Source: an uncultured Lachnoclostridium sp. (lineage in GTDB: Bacteria; Bacillota; Clostridia; Lachnospirales; Lachnospiraceae). Taken from it: a DNA stretch of 62,856 nucleotides. The translations under genes were made by a program, and so were the position numbers. Positions 45,212-54,228 of the stretch are shown piece after piece (positions within the stretch are counted from its first letter, which is position 1; each line of letters begins with the position of its first letter). Under the pieces are notes generated by a model, which had not been told where the DNA came from, did no database searches, and saw only the letters and a program-made list of their open reading frames with translations. The stretch covers positions 1 to 62,856 of the forward strand of contig CANBKJ010000008.1 of NCBI GenBank assembly GCA_947369165.1. The letters run 5' to 3'.

Positions 45212-46111
45212 GTGGCACTTACAGTAAATGATATATCGGCAGTGGATGGGCAGAATTCGATTTATGCCAATCGGGCAGGAAGCAGAAAAACGACCATCAC
45301 TCCTTTTTCTGAGGTTCTAAAACAGCAGGAAAAAAATTTAAACGCTTCTGAGGCGGCCAAGACGGCAGGAGTGAAAGAAAACATTTCGACCGAAAAGACT
45401 TCTTCCCAGAAGGCAGAAAATATTTCCACGGGAAATATAGCGGAGACTAAGGGGACCACCGGAACAAAAAATTCAGATGGCACGCTGACAACAACCCTTG
45501 CGGACATCTTCCGCCGTGCTTCAGAAAAATATGGTGTCTCCTATGATTTTTTGACAGCGGTGGCAAAGGCTGAGTCGGATTTCAATCCCAACTGCGTTTC
45601 TTCTGCCGGAGCAAAGGGGATCATGCAGATCATGCCGACGGAGGCAAAAGGTCTTGGGATACAGGATGTTTTTGATGCGGAGCAGAATATCATGGGATCG
45701 GCAAAGCTGCTTGCGGCACATCTAAAGAAGTTTAACGGGGATACGACCCTGGCGGCAGCAGCATATAATGCCGGCAGTGGCAGAGTGAAACAGTATGGTG
45801 GTGTTCCACCCTTTAAAGAAACACAAAACTATGTAAAAAAGATAGCTGCCTATATGAAAGAAGGCGTGACCGTTCCGGATAAGACCGTAACCGTCAGCCC
45901 CAACAAGCTGAGTGGGGATGTGACAAAAAGTCAGAAAAAGGCAGCTGGTACATCATATCAGTCAGGAACCGATGGATTGAATGCAGTGGCGGCTACAGAA
46001 GATGAACTGAACCAGAGTATGGTTGTGGTGGGATCCGGAGACAGTGCCGTTAAGATGACCTATGGAGCGTACCAGAGATATCTAGAACTTGGAAGTCTGG
46101 GAGTGGGCTGA
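45212..46111 (+). CDS. Lytic transglycosylase (SLT domain), no signal peptide
   Basis: A 299-residue protein that probably cleaves peptidoglycan glycan strands. The SLT/goose-lysozyme fold lies at about 95-215 with the catalytic Glu in AVAKAESDFNP (about 119), AGAKGIMQIMPTEAKGLGI and LAAAAYNAGSGRVKQYGG. The N-terminus (1-90) is Ser/Thr/Lys-rich and low in complexity, without a signal peptide. In clostridia such proteins are often exported by non-Sec routes, for example with flagella. GTG 45212 follows GGAGGTGAA; an ATG overlapping it stops at once. Confidence 0.85.
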   Translation: MALTVNDISAVDGQNSIYANRAGSRKTTITPFSEVLKQQEKNLNASEAAKTAGVKENISTEKTSSQKAENISTGNIAETKGTTGTKNSDGTLTTTLADIFRRASEKYGVSYDFLTAVAKAESDFNPNCVSSAGAKGIMQIMPTEAKGLGIQDVFDAEQNIMGSAKLLAAHLKKFNGDTTLAAAAYNAGSGRVKQYGGVPPFKETQNYVKKIAAYMKEGVTVPDKTVTVSPNKLSGDVTKSQKKAAGTSYQSGTDGLNAVAATEDELNQSMVVVGSGDSAVKMTYGAYQRYLELGSLGVG

Positions 46112-46188
46112 GAAATCAGCTTCTGATATTGGTCAAGAGGATAAATATAGAATAGAAATGTAATTATGAATATAAAGGAGATTAGAAC

Positions 46189-47736
46189 ATGAGTAAGAAA
46201 CCTACAGTATTGATGATCCTGGATGGATATGGACTGAATGACAAGACCGAAGGAAATGCCGTTGCCGAAGGAAAGACACCGGTCATGGACAGATTGATGG
46301 CAGAGTGTCCTTTTGTCAAAGGAAATGCCAGCGGTATGGCGGTTGGTCTGCCAGAGGGACAGATGGGAAATTCCGAGGTTGGACACCTGAATATGGGCGC
46401 AGGGCGTATCGTGTATCAGGAATTGACAAGAATTACCAAGGAGATTGAAGACGGGGTTTTCTATGAGAACAAGGCACTCCTTCAGGCGATAGATAATTGT
46501 AAGAAACATAACTCAGACCTTCACCTTTTCGGACTTTTATCCGATGGCGGTGTGCACAGCCACAATACACATATGTATGCGCTTTTGGAGCTGGCTAAGA
46601 AGAATGGGATCGAAAATGTATATCTTCATGCCTTTTTGGACGGAAGAGATACACCGCCTGCATCGGGAAAAGATTTTGTAAAGGCAGCGATGGACAAGAT
46701 GGAAGAGATCGGTGTGGGGCAGGTAGCCACTGTGATGGGACGTTATTATGTGATGGACCGTGATAACCGGTGGGATCGTGTCCAGAAGGCATATGAGGCA
46801 CTGGTTCTTGGAAAGGGAGAAACCGCAGAATGTGGGCTGTGTGCCGTACAGCAGTCTTATGATAAGGAGGAGACAGACGAGTTTGTTCTTCCTACTGTGA
46901 TTGTAAAGGATGGTGCGCCGGTCGCCACGGTAAAAGAAAATGATTCTGTTATTTTCTATAATTTCCGTCCGGACCGCGCAAGAGAGATCACCAGAGCTTT
47001 CTGTGATGACAAATTTGAGGGATTTGAACGTGCCAATGGGTATTTCCCACTGACATTTGTAGTATTTACCGAGTATGATGTGACGATTCCGAATAAAATC
47101 GTAGCGTTTCATAAGGTGGAGATCAACAATACCTTCGGCGAGTTTCTGGCGAAAAACGGATTGAAGCAGCTTCGTACTGCTGAGACGGAGAAGTATGCAC
47201 ACGTTACGTTTTTCTTTAACGGAGGCGTAGAGGAGCCAAACGAGGGAGAGGACAGACTGTTAGTCAATTCCCCCAAAGTGGCGACCTATGACCTGCAGCC
47301 AGAAATGAGTGCTTATAAAGTGTGTGAGGGCCTGGTGGATGCCATTAGGTCAGACAAGTATGACGTGATTATCGTCAATTTTGCCAATCCGGATATGGTT
47401 GGCCATACCGGTGTGGAAGCAGCGGCGATCCAGGCGATCGAGGCAGTAGATGAATGTGTCGGTAAGGTTGTGGACGCCATCAAAGAAGTGGATGGACAGA
47501 TGTTTATCTGTGCGGATCATGGAAATGCAGAGCAGCTCATTGATTATGAGACGAAGCAGCCATTTACCGCACATACTATTAATCCGGTTCCATTTATTCT
47601 GGTGAATTATGATGCTGCGTATACATTGAGAGAAGGCGGCTGCCTGGCAGATATTGCTCCTACACTCATCGAGATGATGGGAATGACCCAGCCGGAGGAG
47701 ATGACTGGAAAGTCATTGTTAATAAAGTGTGAATAG
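46189..47736 (+). CDS. gpmI: Cofactor-independent phosphoglycerate mutase
   Basis: The manganese-dependent glycolytic enzyme that interconverts 3- and 2-phosphoglycerate. The 515-residue protein has the alkaline-phosphatase-type metal site: VLMILDGYGLND at the N-terminus, the phospho-serine motif GNSEVGHLNMGAGR (Ser about 62), FLDGRDTPP, NFRPDRAREITRAF, NFANPDMVGHTGV and CADHGNAEQ. TAAAGGAG lies upstream. Length matches the family (about 510). Confidence 0.96.
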   Translation: MSKKPTVLMILDGYGLNDKTEGNAVAEGKTPVMDRLMAECPFVKGNASGMAVGLPEGQMGNSEVGHLNMGAGRIVYQELTRITKEIEDGVFYENKALLQAIDNCKKHNSDLHLFGLLSDGGVHSHNTHMYALLELAKKNGIENVYLHAFLDGRDTPPASGKDFVKAAMDKMEEIGVGQVATVMGRYYVMDRDNRWDRVQKAYEALVLGKGETAECGLCAVQQSYDKEETDEFVLPTVIVKDGAPVATVKENDSVIFYNFRPDRAREITRAFCDDKFEGFERANGYFPLTFVVFTEYDVTIPNKIVAFHKVEINNTFGEFLAKNGLKQLRTAETEKYAHVTFFFNGGVEEPNEGEDRLLVNSPKVATYDLQPEMSAYKVCEGLVDAIRSDKYDVIIVNFANPDMVGHTGVEAAAIQAIEAVDECVGKVVDAIKEVDGQMFICADHGNAEQLIDYETKQPFTAHTINPVPFILVNYDAAYTLREGGCLADIAPTLIEMMGMTQPEEMTGKSLLIKCE

Positions 47737-47742
47737 AACTAC

Positions 47743-47849
47743 TAAGCTTTCAAAAAAGCGAAAGAAGCTTTTACAAAATGAAAGCTAAGGCGTTCTACGG
47801 CGGCAGAGCCGCCGATTCACACCGAAGAACGCAAAAAACAGCGTTCTTC
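47743..47849 (+). promoter_or_regulatory. Competing hairpins between gpmI and the next gene
   Basis: AGCTTTCA (47745-47752) pairs with TGAAAGCT (47779-47786). GCGTTCT (47790-47796) pairs with AGAACGC (47826-47832) around a 7-bp inner stem CGGCGGC/GCCGCCG (47798-47814). The same AGAACGC is also part of GAAGAACGC (47824-47832), which pairs perfectly with GCGTTCTTC (47841-47849). The last two stems exclude each other. It may be the gpmI terminator region or an attenuator before 47899. Confidence 0.5.
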
Positions 47850-47898
47850 ACAAACTTGATAAGAACTTTCAATTTTTAGGCACAGAAGGAGGAGAAAA

Positions 47899-48336
47899 AT
47901 GGAAAGAACAGGAAGAGTAAACTGGATAACAGGTATTGTCGGTGCACTGGTGGGTGTAGCGATCGGAGTTGCAGCATGGGTTGGTATTTACCAGCTTGGC
48001 TATATCGCGGGGATCGCAGGATTTATCATGATGATCTGCTCTATCAAGGGTTTTGAACTGCTGGGAGGCGGTATCAATATTCCCGCGATGATCCTGTGTG
48101 TTGTCATTGACCTTGTGGCGGTTTATTTTGCCCACAGATTGGCAGTTACAGTAAGTGTTATGCAGGAATTAGATTATGGTTTTGGACAGTCCTACAGATA
48201 TATACCATTTCTTATGGAGTACAGTGAATTTTCCACTGCGTATTACAAAGACCTTGTCGTGGGCTATGGACTGACCGCTATTGCTATCGTTCCATCAGTT
48301 ATTAGCATGTTAAAAGGTAAGAAGAGAAATGAGTAA
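47899..48336 (+). CDS. Small four-helix membrane protein, unknown function
   Basis: A 145-residue hydrophobic protein with four predicted TM segments (about 9-30, 33-49, 58-77, 120-137) separated by short loops and a basic C-terminus. GAAGGAGGAG precedes the ATG. The family is not recognised. It overlaps mnmA by 8 nt and is likely co-transcribed with it. Confidence 0.75.
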   Translation: MERTGRVNWITGIVGALVGVAIGVAAWVGIYQLGYIAGIAGFIMMICSIKGFELLGGGINIPAMILCVVIDLVAVYFAHRLAVTVSVMQELDYGFGQSYRYIPFLMEYSEFSTAYYKDLVVGYGLTAIAIVPSVISMLKGKKRNE

Positions 48337-49405
48337 AAAAGTAGTCGTGGGTATGTCCGGTGGCGTGGATTCATCGGTGGCGGCATATCTTCTGAAAGAA
48401 CAGGGCTATGAAGTGATCGGGGTAACCATGCAGATCTGGCAGGAGGAGACTTCTTCGGTTCAGGAGGAGAATGGCGGATGCTGTGGGTTATCGGCAGTAG
48501 AGGATGCCAGACGTGTAGCAGAACGTCTTGGCATCCGTTATTATGTCATGAATTTTCGGGAAGAATTTCAGAATAATGTAATCGATTACTTTGTCAAGGA
48601 ATATCTGAACGGCAGGACACCGAATCCCTGTATCGCCTGCAACCGTTATGTCAAATGGGAATCCCTTTTGCGCAGGAGTTTAGAGATCGGGGCTGACTAC
48701 ATCGCCACTGGGCATTATGCCAGAGTTACCCAGCTGCCAAATGGCAGATATGCTCTCAAAAGATCGGTGACTGCGGCGAAGGATCAGACCTATGCTCTCT
48801 ACAATCTGACCCAGGACCAGCTGAAACATACGCTGATGCCGGTGGGGGAGTACGAAAAAGAGGAGGTAAGGAAGATCGCAGAAGATACCGGGCTTCCAGT
48901 GGCGCACAAGCCGGACAGCCAGGAGATCTGTTTTGTGCCTGATCATGACTATGCCTCCTTTATTGAGAGAGAGACTGGAAAAAAAATACAGACCGGAAAT
49001 TTTGTGGATGTGCAGGGAAATGTCATAGCTCCCCACAAAGGGATCACCCACTATACCATAGGCCAGAGAAAAGGGCTTGGCATCGCCCTGGGGCGGCAGG
49101 TCTTTGTGAAGGAGATTCGCCCGGAGACGGGAGAGGTGGTGCTGGGTGAAAACGAGGAGCTTTTTTCCACAACCCTTCGTGCCAATGCCCTGAATTTTAT
49201 GTCCGTGCCAGAACTGGACGGTGAGGTGCGGGCTTCGGCAAAAATCCGGTATAACCACCGGGGGGACGACTGTATTCTCCGCATGGTGGACACAGAGACG
49301 GTGGAGGTTGTATTTGACCGTCCCCAGCGGGCGGCCACTCCGGGACAGGCCGTTGTTTTTTATGAAGGAGACTGTGTACTTGGCGGAGGCACCATTATAA
49401 AGTAA
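48329..49405 (+). CDS. mnmA: tRNA-specific 2-thiouridylase MnmA
   Basis: Installs the 2-thio group on wobble U34 of tRNA-Lys, -Glu and -Gln. The 358-residue protein has the ATP-pyrophosphatase P-loop GMSGGVDSSVAAYLL (about 8-22), the catalytic cysteine in NPCIACN (about 94-100), the second cysteine in SQEICFVPDHDY (about 194-205) and HYTIGQRKGLGI. An RBS-like GGTAAGAAGAG lies in the overlapping upstream gene. Confidence 0.95.
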   Translation: MSKKVVVGMSGGVDSSVAAYLLKEQGYEVIGVTMQIWQEETSSVQEENGGCCGLSAVEDARRVAERLGIRYYVMNFREEFQNNVIDYFVKEYLNGRTPNPCIACNRYVKWESLLRRSLEIGADYIATGHYARVTQLPNGRYALKRSVTAAKDQTYALYNLTQDQLKHTLMPVGEYEKEEVRKIAEDTGLPVAHKPDSQEICFVPDHDYASFIERETGKKIQTGNFVDVQGNVIAPHKGITHYTIGQRKGLGIALGRQVFVKEIRPETGEVVLGENEELFSTTLRANALNFMSVPELDGEVRASAKIRYNHRGDDCILRMVDTETVEVVFDRPQRAATPGQAVVFYEGDCVLGGGTIIK

Positions 49406-49424
49406 GGTGTGCATTAATTTTTTC

Positions 49425-49453
49425 TTGAATAAATGTGCTTCTTATGATAGTAT
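49425..49453 (+). promoter_or_regulatory. Candidate promoter of glmM
   Basis: TTGAAT (49425-49430), 17 nt, TAGTAT (49448-49453), 80 nt before the ATG. Confidence 0.5.
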
Positions 49454-49532
49454 ATATTAGATATCTTGTTTTCAGGGGAAGGCTATGCCCTGAGGACATG
49501 TAGTATATAAGCGAAATTGAAAGGGGATCGTC

Positions 49533-50882
49533 ATGAAGTATTTTGGTACGGATGGCTTTCGCGGAGAGGCAAATGTTACGCTGACAGCGGAACATGCTTT
49601 CAGGATTGGACGTTTTTTGGGAAATTACTTTCAGGATGGCAGACATCGTGTCCGTGTAGTGGTGGGAAAAGATACACGGCTTTCCGGTTATATGTATGAG
49701 ACTGCCCTGGCGGCAGGACTTACGGCCAGCGGAGCGGATGTCTATGAGATACATGTGACAACGACACCCAGCATTTCTTATCTGATACGAAAAGAAGATT
49801 TTGATTTTGGCATTATGATCACAGCCAGCCACAATCCCTACACGGATAACGGGATCAAGGTGATCAACGAAAAGGGACATAAGCTGGAGGAAGAGATCGA
49901 AGAAAAGATAGAAGCATATTTGGATGGAGAGGTACCAGAGCTTCCTTATGCTACGGGAGAGAATCTTGGAAGGTGTTATGATTACACCGAGGGAAAAGAG
50001 ATTTATAAAGAGTATCTGGCCGGGCTGGTGAAGCATTCTTTCAAAGGGAAAAAGATTGCGCTGGATATGTCCAATGGATCCGCCTCCCGCATCGCAGGAA
50101 AAATATTTGAGAAACTGGGTGCGGAGGTACATACGACAGGAGATACCCCGGATGGGATGAATATAAACCGACACTGTGGATCGACGCATATCGAAAATCT
50201 TCAGGAGTTGGTGGAAGAGACCGGCGCGGATGCGGGCTTTGCCTATGACGGAGATGCAGACCGGTGTATCGCTGTGAATGAAAAAGGTGAGGTGGTCACA
50301 GGAGACCATATCATGTATCTGTGCGGTGTATATCTGAAAGAGCAGGGGCTGCTCAAAGATGACACGGTAGTCACAACTGTGATGTCCAACATGGGACTTT
50401 ATAAGGCTTTTGACCGTGCCGGGATTCAGTATCAGCAGACTGCAGTGGGAGATAAATATGTCTGTGCCAGTATGATGGAACATGGATATGTGCTGGGAGG
50501 AGAACAATCCGGCCATGTGATCTTTAAAGAACATGCCGTCACAGGAGATGGAATCCTTACTTCCCTTATGATTATGGAAGCCATGCTCTCGAAGGGAAAA
50601 CAGCTTTCCGGGCTGACAGAAGATCTCAAGATCTATCCTCAGCTGCTGGTGAATATGCGGGTGAAAGATAAGACCGCAGCCAGAGAAGATGAAGATGTTG
50701 TTCTGGCAGCCAAAGAGGTAGAAGCTGCTCTAGGAGACGAGGGTAGACTTCTTCTACGGGAGAGCGGAACCGAGCCACTTATACGGGTTATGGTAGAAGC
50801 AAAGACCGACGCGCTGTGCAAAGAAAACGTTGACAGGATTCTGGACGTTTTGAGGGCAAAAGGGCATGAAGCTGCTAAATGA
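49533..50882 (+). CDS. glmM: Phosphoglucosamine mutase
   Basis: Converts glucosamine-6-phosphate to glucosamine-1-phosphate for UDP-GlcNAc and wall synthesis. The 449-residue protein begins KYFGTDGFRGEAN, has the phospho-serine motif ITASHNPYTDNGIKVI (about 92-107), the Mg2+ loop YDGDADRCIAV (about 237-247) and the phosphate-binding RESGTEPLIRVMVE. AAAGGGGATC lies before the ATG. GH8 follows 22 nt later. Confidence 0.95.
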   Translation: MKYFGTDGFRGEANVTLTAEHAFRIGRFLGNYFQDGRHRVRVVVGKDTRLSGYMYETALAAGLTASGADVYEIHVTTTPSISYLIRKEDFDFGIMITASHNPYTDNGIKVINEKGHKLEEEIEEKIEAYLDGEVPELPYATGENLGRCYDYTEGKEIYKEYLAGLVKHSFKGKKIALDMSNGSASRIAGKIFEKLGAEVHTTGDTPDGMNINRHCGSTHIENLQELVEETGADAGFAYDGDADRCIAVNEKGEVVTGDHIMYLCGVYLKEQGLLKDDTVVTTVMSNMGLYKAFDRAGIQYQQTAVGDKYVCASMMEHGYVLGGEQSGHVIFKEHAVTGDGILTSLMIMEAMLSKGKQLSGLTEDLKIYPQLLVNMRVKDKTAAREDEDVVLAAKEVEAALGDEGRLLLRESGTEPLIRVMVEAKTDALCKENVDRILDVLRAKGHEAAK

Positions 50883-50904
50883 ATGCTAAGAAAGGAAAAA
50901 CGAG

Positions 50905-52047
50905 ATGAAGGGTGCTTATTACACAAAACAGTATCGTAATGTATTTGCCGAGTGTGGATATTCACAGGAAGAAATAGATAAAAAATTAAAAGATGCGTTC
51001 CATACTGTATTTTATGGTCCGGAGGGTGAGAAGTTTTATTTTGAAGCTGGTGATGACATGGGATACTTTGAGGATACAGGAAATTTTGATGCCAGAACAG
51101 AGGGCATGTCCTATGCTATGATGATGTGTGTTCAGATGAATATGAAAAATGAATTTGACCGTGTCTGGAAGTGGGCGAGGACTTATATGTATATGGAAGA
51201 GGGCTACAATAAAGGATATTTTGCCTGGTCCTGTCAGACCGATGGAACCAAGAATGACCATGGGCCTGCACCAGACGGGGAGGAGTTCTTTGCTATGGCA
51301 CTTTTCTTTGCGTCCCACCGATGGGGAGACGGAGATGGGATCTTCAATTATTCCCAGGAGGCAAAAAATATCCTTAGCGCCTGTATACATAACGGTGAAA
51401 AGGAACCGGGAAATCCGATCATGGAACCGGAGAATTATCTGATCCGCTTTATCCCCAACCGTAAATTCAGTGATCCTTCTTATCACTGCCCCCATTTTTA
51501 TGAGCTGTTTGCCCTGTGGGCAAATGAAGAGGACCGGGAATTCTGGAAAAAAGCAGCCCAGGCCAGTCGTGAGTACCTGAAAAAAGCCTGCCATCCAGAG
51601 ACCGGGTTAGCAGCAGAGTATGCTTATTATGACGGAACTCCGTATCCGGAAGAGCAGAATGTCTTTGGCGGCCGCCATGACTGGTATTACAGTGATTCTT
51701 ACCGGGTGATCGCCAATATTGGTCTGGATTATGAATGGTTTGCACCAGAAGACTGGAACAAAGAGAACAATAATAAAGTTCAGAAATTCTTTATGGAGAC
51801 CCACCGCGGGGAAGATTTTATGACCTACGAGATCGATGGCACGGTTCTTGATCAGCCGGCCCTTCATCCTGTAGCGATTATAGCCACCAATGCCCAGGCT
51901 TCTCTGGCAGCCGATGGGCCTTATGCCAGGGAGTGTGTGGAGCGGTTCTGGAACACACCTCTTCGCACCGGTGAGAGAAGATATTATGACAACTGTCTGT
52001 ATCTGTTCGCCCTGCTGGCGCTGAGTGGAAACTACCGGATATGGTAA
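50905..52047 (+). CDS. GH8 reducing-end xylose-releasing exo-oligoxylanase-like enzyme
   Basis: A 380-residue family 8 glycoside hydrolase without a signal peptide, most like the Rex enzymes that release xylose from the reducing end of short xylo-oligosaccharides. Visible blocks: DDMGYFEDTGNFDARTEGMS (about 49-68), with the acidic residues of the GH8 active site, WARTYMYMEEGYNKGYFAW, GPAPDGEEFFAMALFFAS, and the aromatic-rich C-terminal barrel. It sits 22 nt behind glmM with AAAGGA before the start. With the GH115 enzymes it completes a glucuronoxylan-oligosaccharide set. Exact substrate is inferred. Confidence 0.88.
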   Translation: MKGAYYTKQYRNVFAECGYSQEEIDKKLKDAFHTVFYGPEGEKFYFEAGDDMGYFEDTGNFDARTEGMSYAMMMCVQMNMKNEFDRVWKWARTYMYMEEGYNKGYFAWSCQTDGTKNDHGPAPDGEEFFAMALFFASHRWGDGDGIFNYSQEAKNILSACIHNGEKEPGNPIMEPENYLIRFIPNRKFSDPSYHCPHFYELFALWANEEDREFWKKAAQASREYLKKACHPETGLAAEYAYYDGTPYPEEQNVFGGRHDWYYSDSYRVIANIGLDYEWFAPEDWNKENNNKVQKFFMETHRGEDFMTYEIDGTVLDQPALHPVAIIATNAQASLAADGPYARECVERFWNTPLRTGERRYYDNCLYLFALLALSGNYRIW

Positions 52048-52188
52048 CCAGTGAGTCAAGCACAGAAAACAGCCTGCCTACAGGGAATTTTCAGACTTGT
52101 TTCAAAAACAAAAAAAATGGGAATGCTTTTAAGAGCTTGCCTTTTCATATAAAACAAATTTAGAAATCATATATGGAGGAATAAGAAC

Positions 52189-53508
52189 ATGAGTTACAAA
52201 GTAGAGAATCTTGAAAACAGTATGGCAAAGATCACGATAGAGGTAAGTGTAGAGGATTTTGAGGCGGCTATGGTCAAATCCTATCATAAGAATAAGGGTA
52301 AGATCTCGATTCAGGGCTTCCGTAAGGGAAAAGCGCCGAGAAAAATGATCGAGAAGCTTTATGGTCCTGAAATCTTCTATGAAGATGCCGCTAATTTTGC
52401 AATACCTGAGGCATATGAAGCAGCGGCGAAGGAGTGCGGTCTTGAAATTGTATCCCGCCCGGAGATCGATGTAGAAGATATCGGAAAAGACAAACCCTTT
52501 GTATTTACCGCAACTGTTGCAGTGAAACCAGAGGTAGAGCTGGGAGATTACAAGGGAATTGAGGTAGAAAAGCAGGAAGTCAAGGTGTTGGCAGCGGATG
52601 TCAATGCGGAGATCGACCGTGTACGTGAACAGAATGCGCGTATTATGACAGTAGAAGACAGAGAGATCAAAAAAGATGACATCGCAGTTATTGACTTTGA
52701 GGGATTTGTAGACGGTGAGCCATTTGAAGGTGGCAAGGGAACGGATTATTCTCTGACCATCGGAAGCCATTCCTTTATTGATACCTTTGAAGACCAGCTG
52801 ATCGGTAAGAAGACCGGTGATAAAGTGGATGTCAATGTTACGTTCCCGGAGGAATATCACGAAGCAGGCCTGAAGGGCAAACCGGCTTTGTTTAAGGTGG
52901 AGATCAAGGAAGTAAAAGTGAAAGAACTTCCTAATCTGGACGATGAATTTGCCAGTGAGGTTTCTGAATTCGATACGCTGAAGGAATACAAGGCAAGTGT
53001 GAAAAAGACCTTGACGGACAGAAGAAAAGCTCAGGTGAAGACAGAGAAAGAAAATAAAGTGCTCCAGAAGGTTGTAGAAAATGCTAAGGTTGAGCTTCCG
53101 GCTCCGATGGTAGATGAGCAGGTATCCCAGATGGTAAATGAGTTTGCTTCCCGCCTTCAGCAGCAGGGACTTTCCATCGAGCAGTATATGCAGATGACAG
53201 GCATGCAGCCTCAGGCGCTGATGGATCAGATGAGACCGGAGGCGGAGACGCGTATTAAGACCCGGCTTGTCCTGGAGGCAGTGGCTGATGCGGAAGAGAT
53301 CAAGGCAACGGATAAGGACATTGACAAAGAGCTGGAGAAAATGGCTGAGATGTATAGAATGGAAGCAGATAAGCTCAAAGAGATGGTTGGCGATGCTGAA
53401 AAAGAGCAGATTTCCAAGGATGTTGCTGTACAAAAGGCAGTGGATTTTCTGGTAAAAGAATCTGTTGAGGTCGAGGCTTCCAATAAGGCGGAGGAAGATG
53501 CAGAGTAA
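52189..53508 (+). CDS. tig: Trigger factor
   Basis: The ribosome-bound chaperone and peptidyl-prolyl isomerase. The 439-residue protein has the N-terminal ribosome-binding domain with GFRKGKAPRKMIEKLYG (about 43-59), an FKBP-type domain (about 155-240; DFEGFVDGEPFEGGKGTDYS) and a helical C-terminal domain. TGGAGGAATAAG precedes the ATG. It starts the tig-clpP-clpX-lon-ysxC proteostasis block and lies 38 nt... before clpP in the same direction (clpP ATG at 53547). Confidence 0.95.
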   Translation: MSYKVENLENSMAKITIEVSVEDFEAAMVKSYHKNKGKISIQGFRKGKAPRKMIEKLYGPEIFYEDAANFAIPEAYEAAAKECGLEIVSRPEIDVEDIGKDKPFVFTATVAVKPEVELGDYKGIEVEKQEVKVLAADVNAEIDRVREQNARIMTVEDREIKKDDIAVIDFEGFVDGEPFEGGKGTDYSLTIGSHSFIDTFEDQLIGKKTGDKVDVNVTFPEEYHEAGLKGKPALFKVEIKEVKVKELPNLDDEFASEVSEFDTLKEYKASVKKTLTDRRKAQVKTEKENKVLQKVVENAKVELPAPMVDEQVSQMVNEFASRLQQQGLSIEQYMQMTGMQPQALMDQMRPEAETRIKTRLVLEAVADAEEIKATDKDIDKELEKMAEMYRMEADKLKEMVGDAEKEQISKDVAVQKAVDFLVKESVEVEASNKAEEDAE

Positions 53509-53546
53509 CACGATACATGAATGTTATGTAGATGGAGGAAAAAGAT

Positions 53547-54140
53547 ATGGCTTTAGTTCCTTATGTCATTGAGCAGACGAGCCGGGGTGGCGAACGCTCT
53601 TATGATATATATTCTAGATTGCTCCGGGAAAGGATCATTTTTCTTGGGGATGAGGTAAATGATGCGACAGCAAGTCTTGTGGTGGCTCAGATGCTGTTTT
53701 TGGAATCTGAGGACCCAGGCAAGGATATTAACCTGTATATTAACAGCCCTGGCGGCTCAGTGACAGCCGGCATGGCGATCTACGATACAATGAATTATGT
53801 AAAATGTGATGTCTCTACGATTTGTATGGGACTTGCAGCGAGCATGGGAGCCTTTCTGCTTTCCAGTGGCGCCAAAGGAAAGAGGCTTGCGCTGCCCAAT
53901 GCGGAGATTATGATTCATCAGCCATCCGGAGGAGCAAAAGGACAGGCGACGGAGATCCAGATCGTGGCAGAGAACATTCTGAAAACAAAGAAAAAGCTGA
54001 ATGAGATTCTCGCTGCCAATACGGGTCAGACTGTGGAAAAGATTGCTGAGGATACCGAACGGGATAACTTTATGTCTGCTGAGGAAGCGCTTCAGTATGG
54101 ACTTGTTGACCGGATTCTTGTCAATCACGAATCGAAATAA
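53547..54140 (+). CDS. clpP: ATP-dependent Clp protease proteolytic subunit
   Basis: The serine protease core used by ClpX and other Clp ATPases. The 197-residue protein begins [20 protein letters not shown] and has the nucleophile Ser in [19 protein letters not shown] (about 94-112), the catalytic His in [16 protein letters not shown] (about 120-135) and the Asp in the [18 protein letters not shown] segment. ATG 53547 has GGAGG at 53534-53538; the ATG at 53532 overlaps that site. Confidence 0.96.
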   Translation: MALVPYVIEQTSRGGERSYDIYSRLLRERIIFLGDEVNDATASLVVAQMLFLESEDPGKDINLYINSPGGSVTAGMAIYDTMNYVKCDVSTICMGLAASMGAFLLSSGAKGKRLALPNAEIMIHQPSGGAKGQATEIQIVAENILKTKKKLNEILAANTGQTVEKIAEDTERDNFMSAEEALQYGLVDRILVNHESK

Positions 54141-54146
54141 TAGTTG

Positions 54147-54190
54147 TGGTGCCACCGTTTTTTTTGGTGGCACCATGTGCTTTTTTATCT
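54147..54190 (+). terminator. Terminator-like hairpin between clpP and clpX
   Basis: TGGTGCCACC (54147-54156) pairs perfectly with GGTGGCACCA (54166-54175); the loop is almost all T, and TTTTTTATC follows 5 nt later. It may lower clpX expression relative to clpP. Confidence 0.7.
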
Positions 54191-54228
54191 TATAGGAAAC
54201 TTCAAATTGTGCGGAAAGGGAAAATTTT

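Noticed and set aside
49395..50534. Long minus-strand open frame opposite glmM (379 codons)
   Set aside because: An antisense shadow of a certain gene with low-complexity His/Ile/Ser content and no start signal.
52129..53511. Long open frame on the minus strand opposite tig (460 codons)
   Set aside because: It mirrors the tig codons, has a Leu/His/Phe-rich composition typical of antisense reading, no ribosome site and no recognisable domain.
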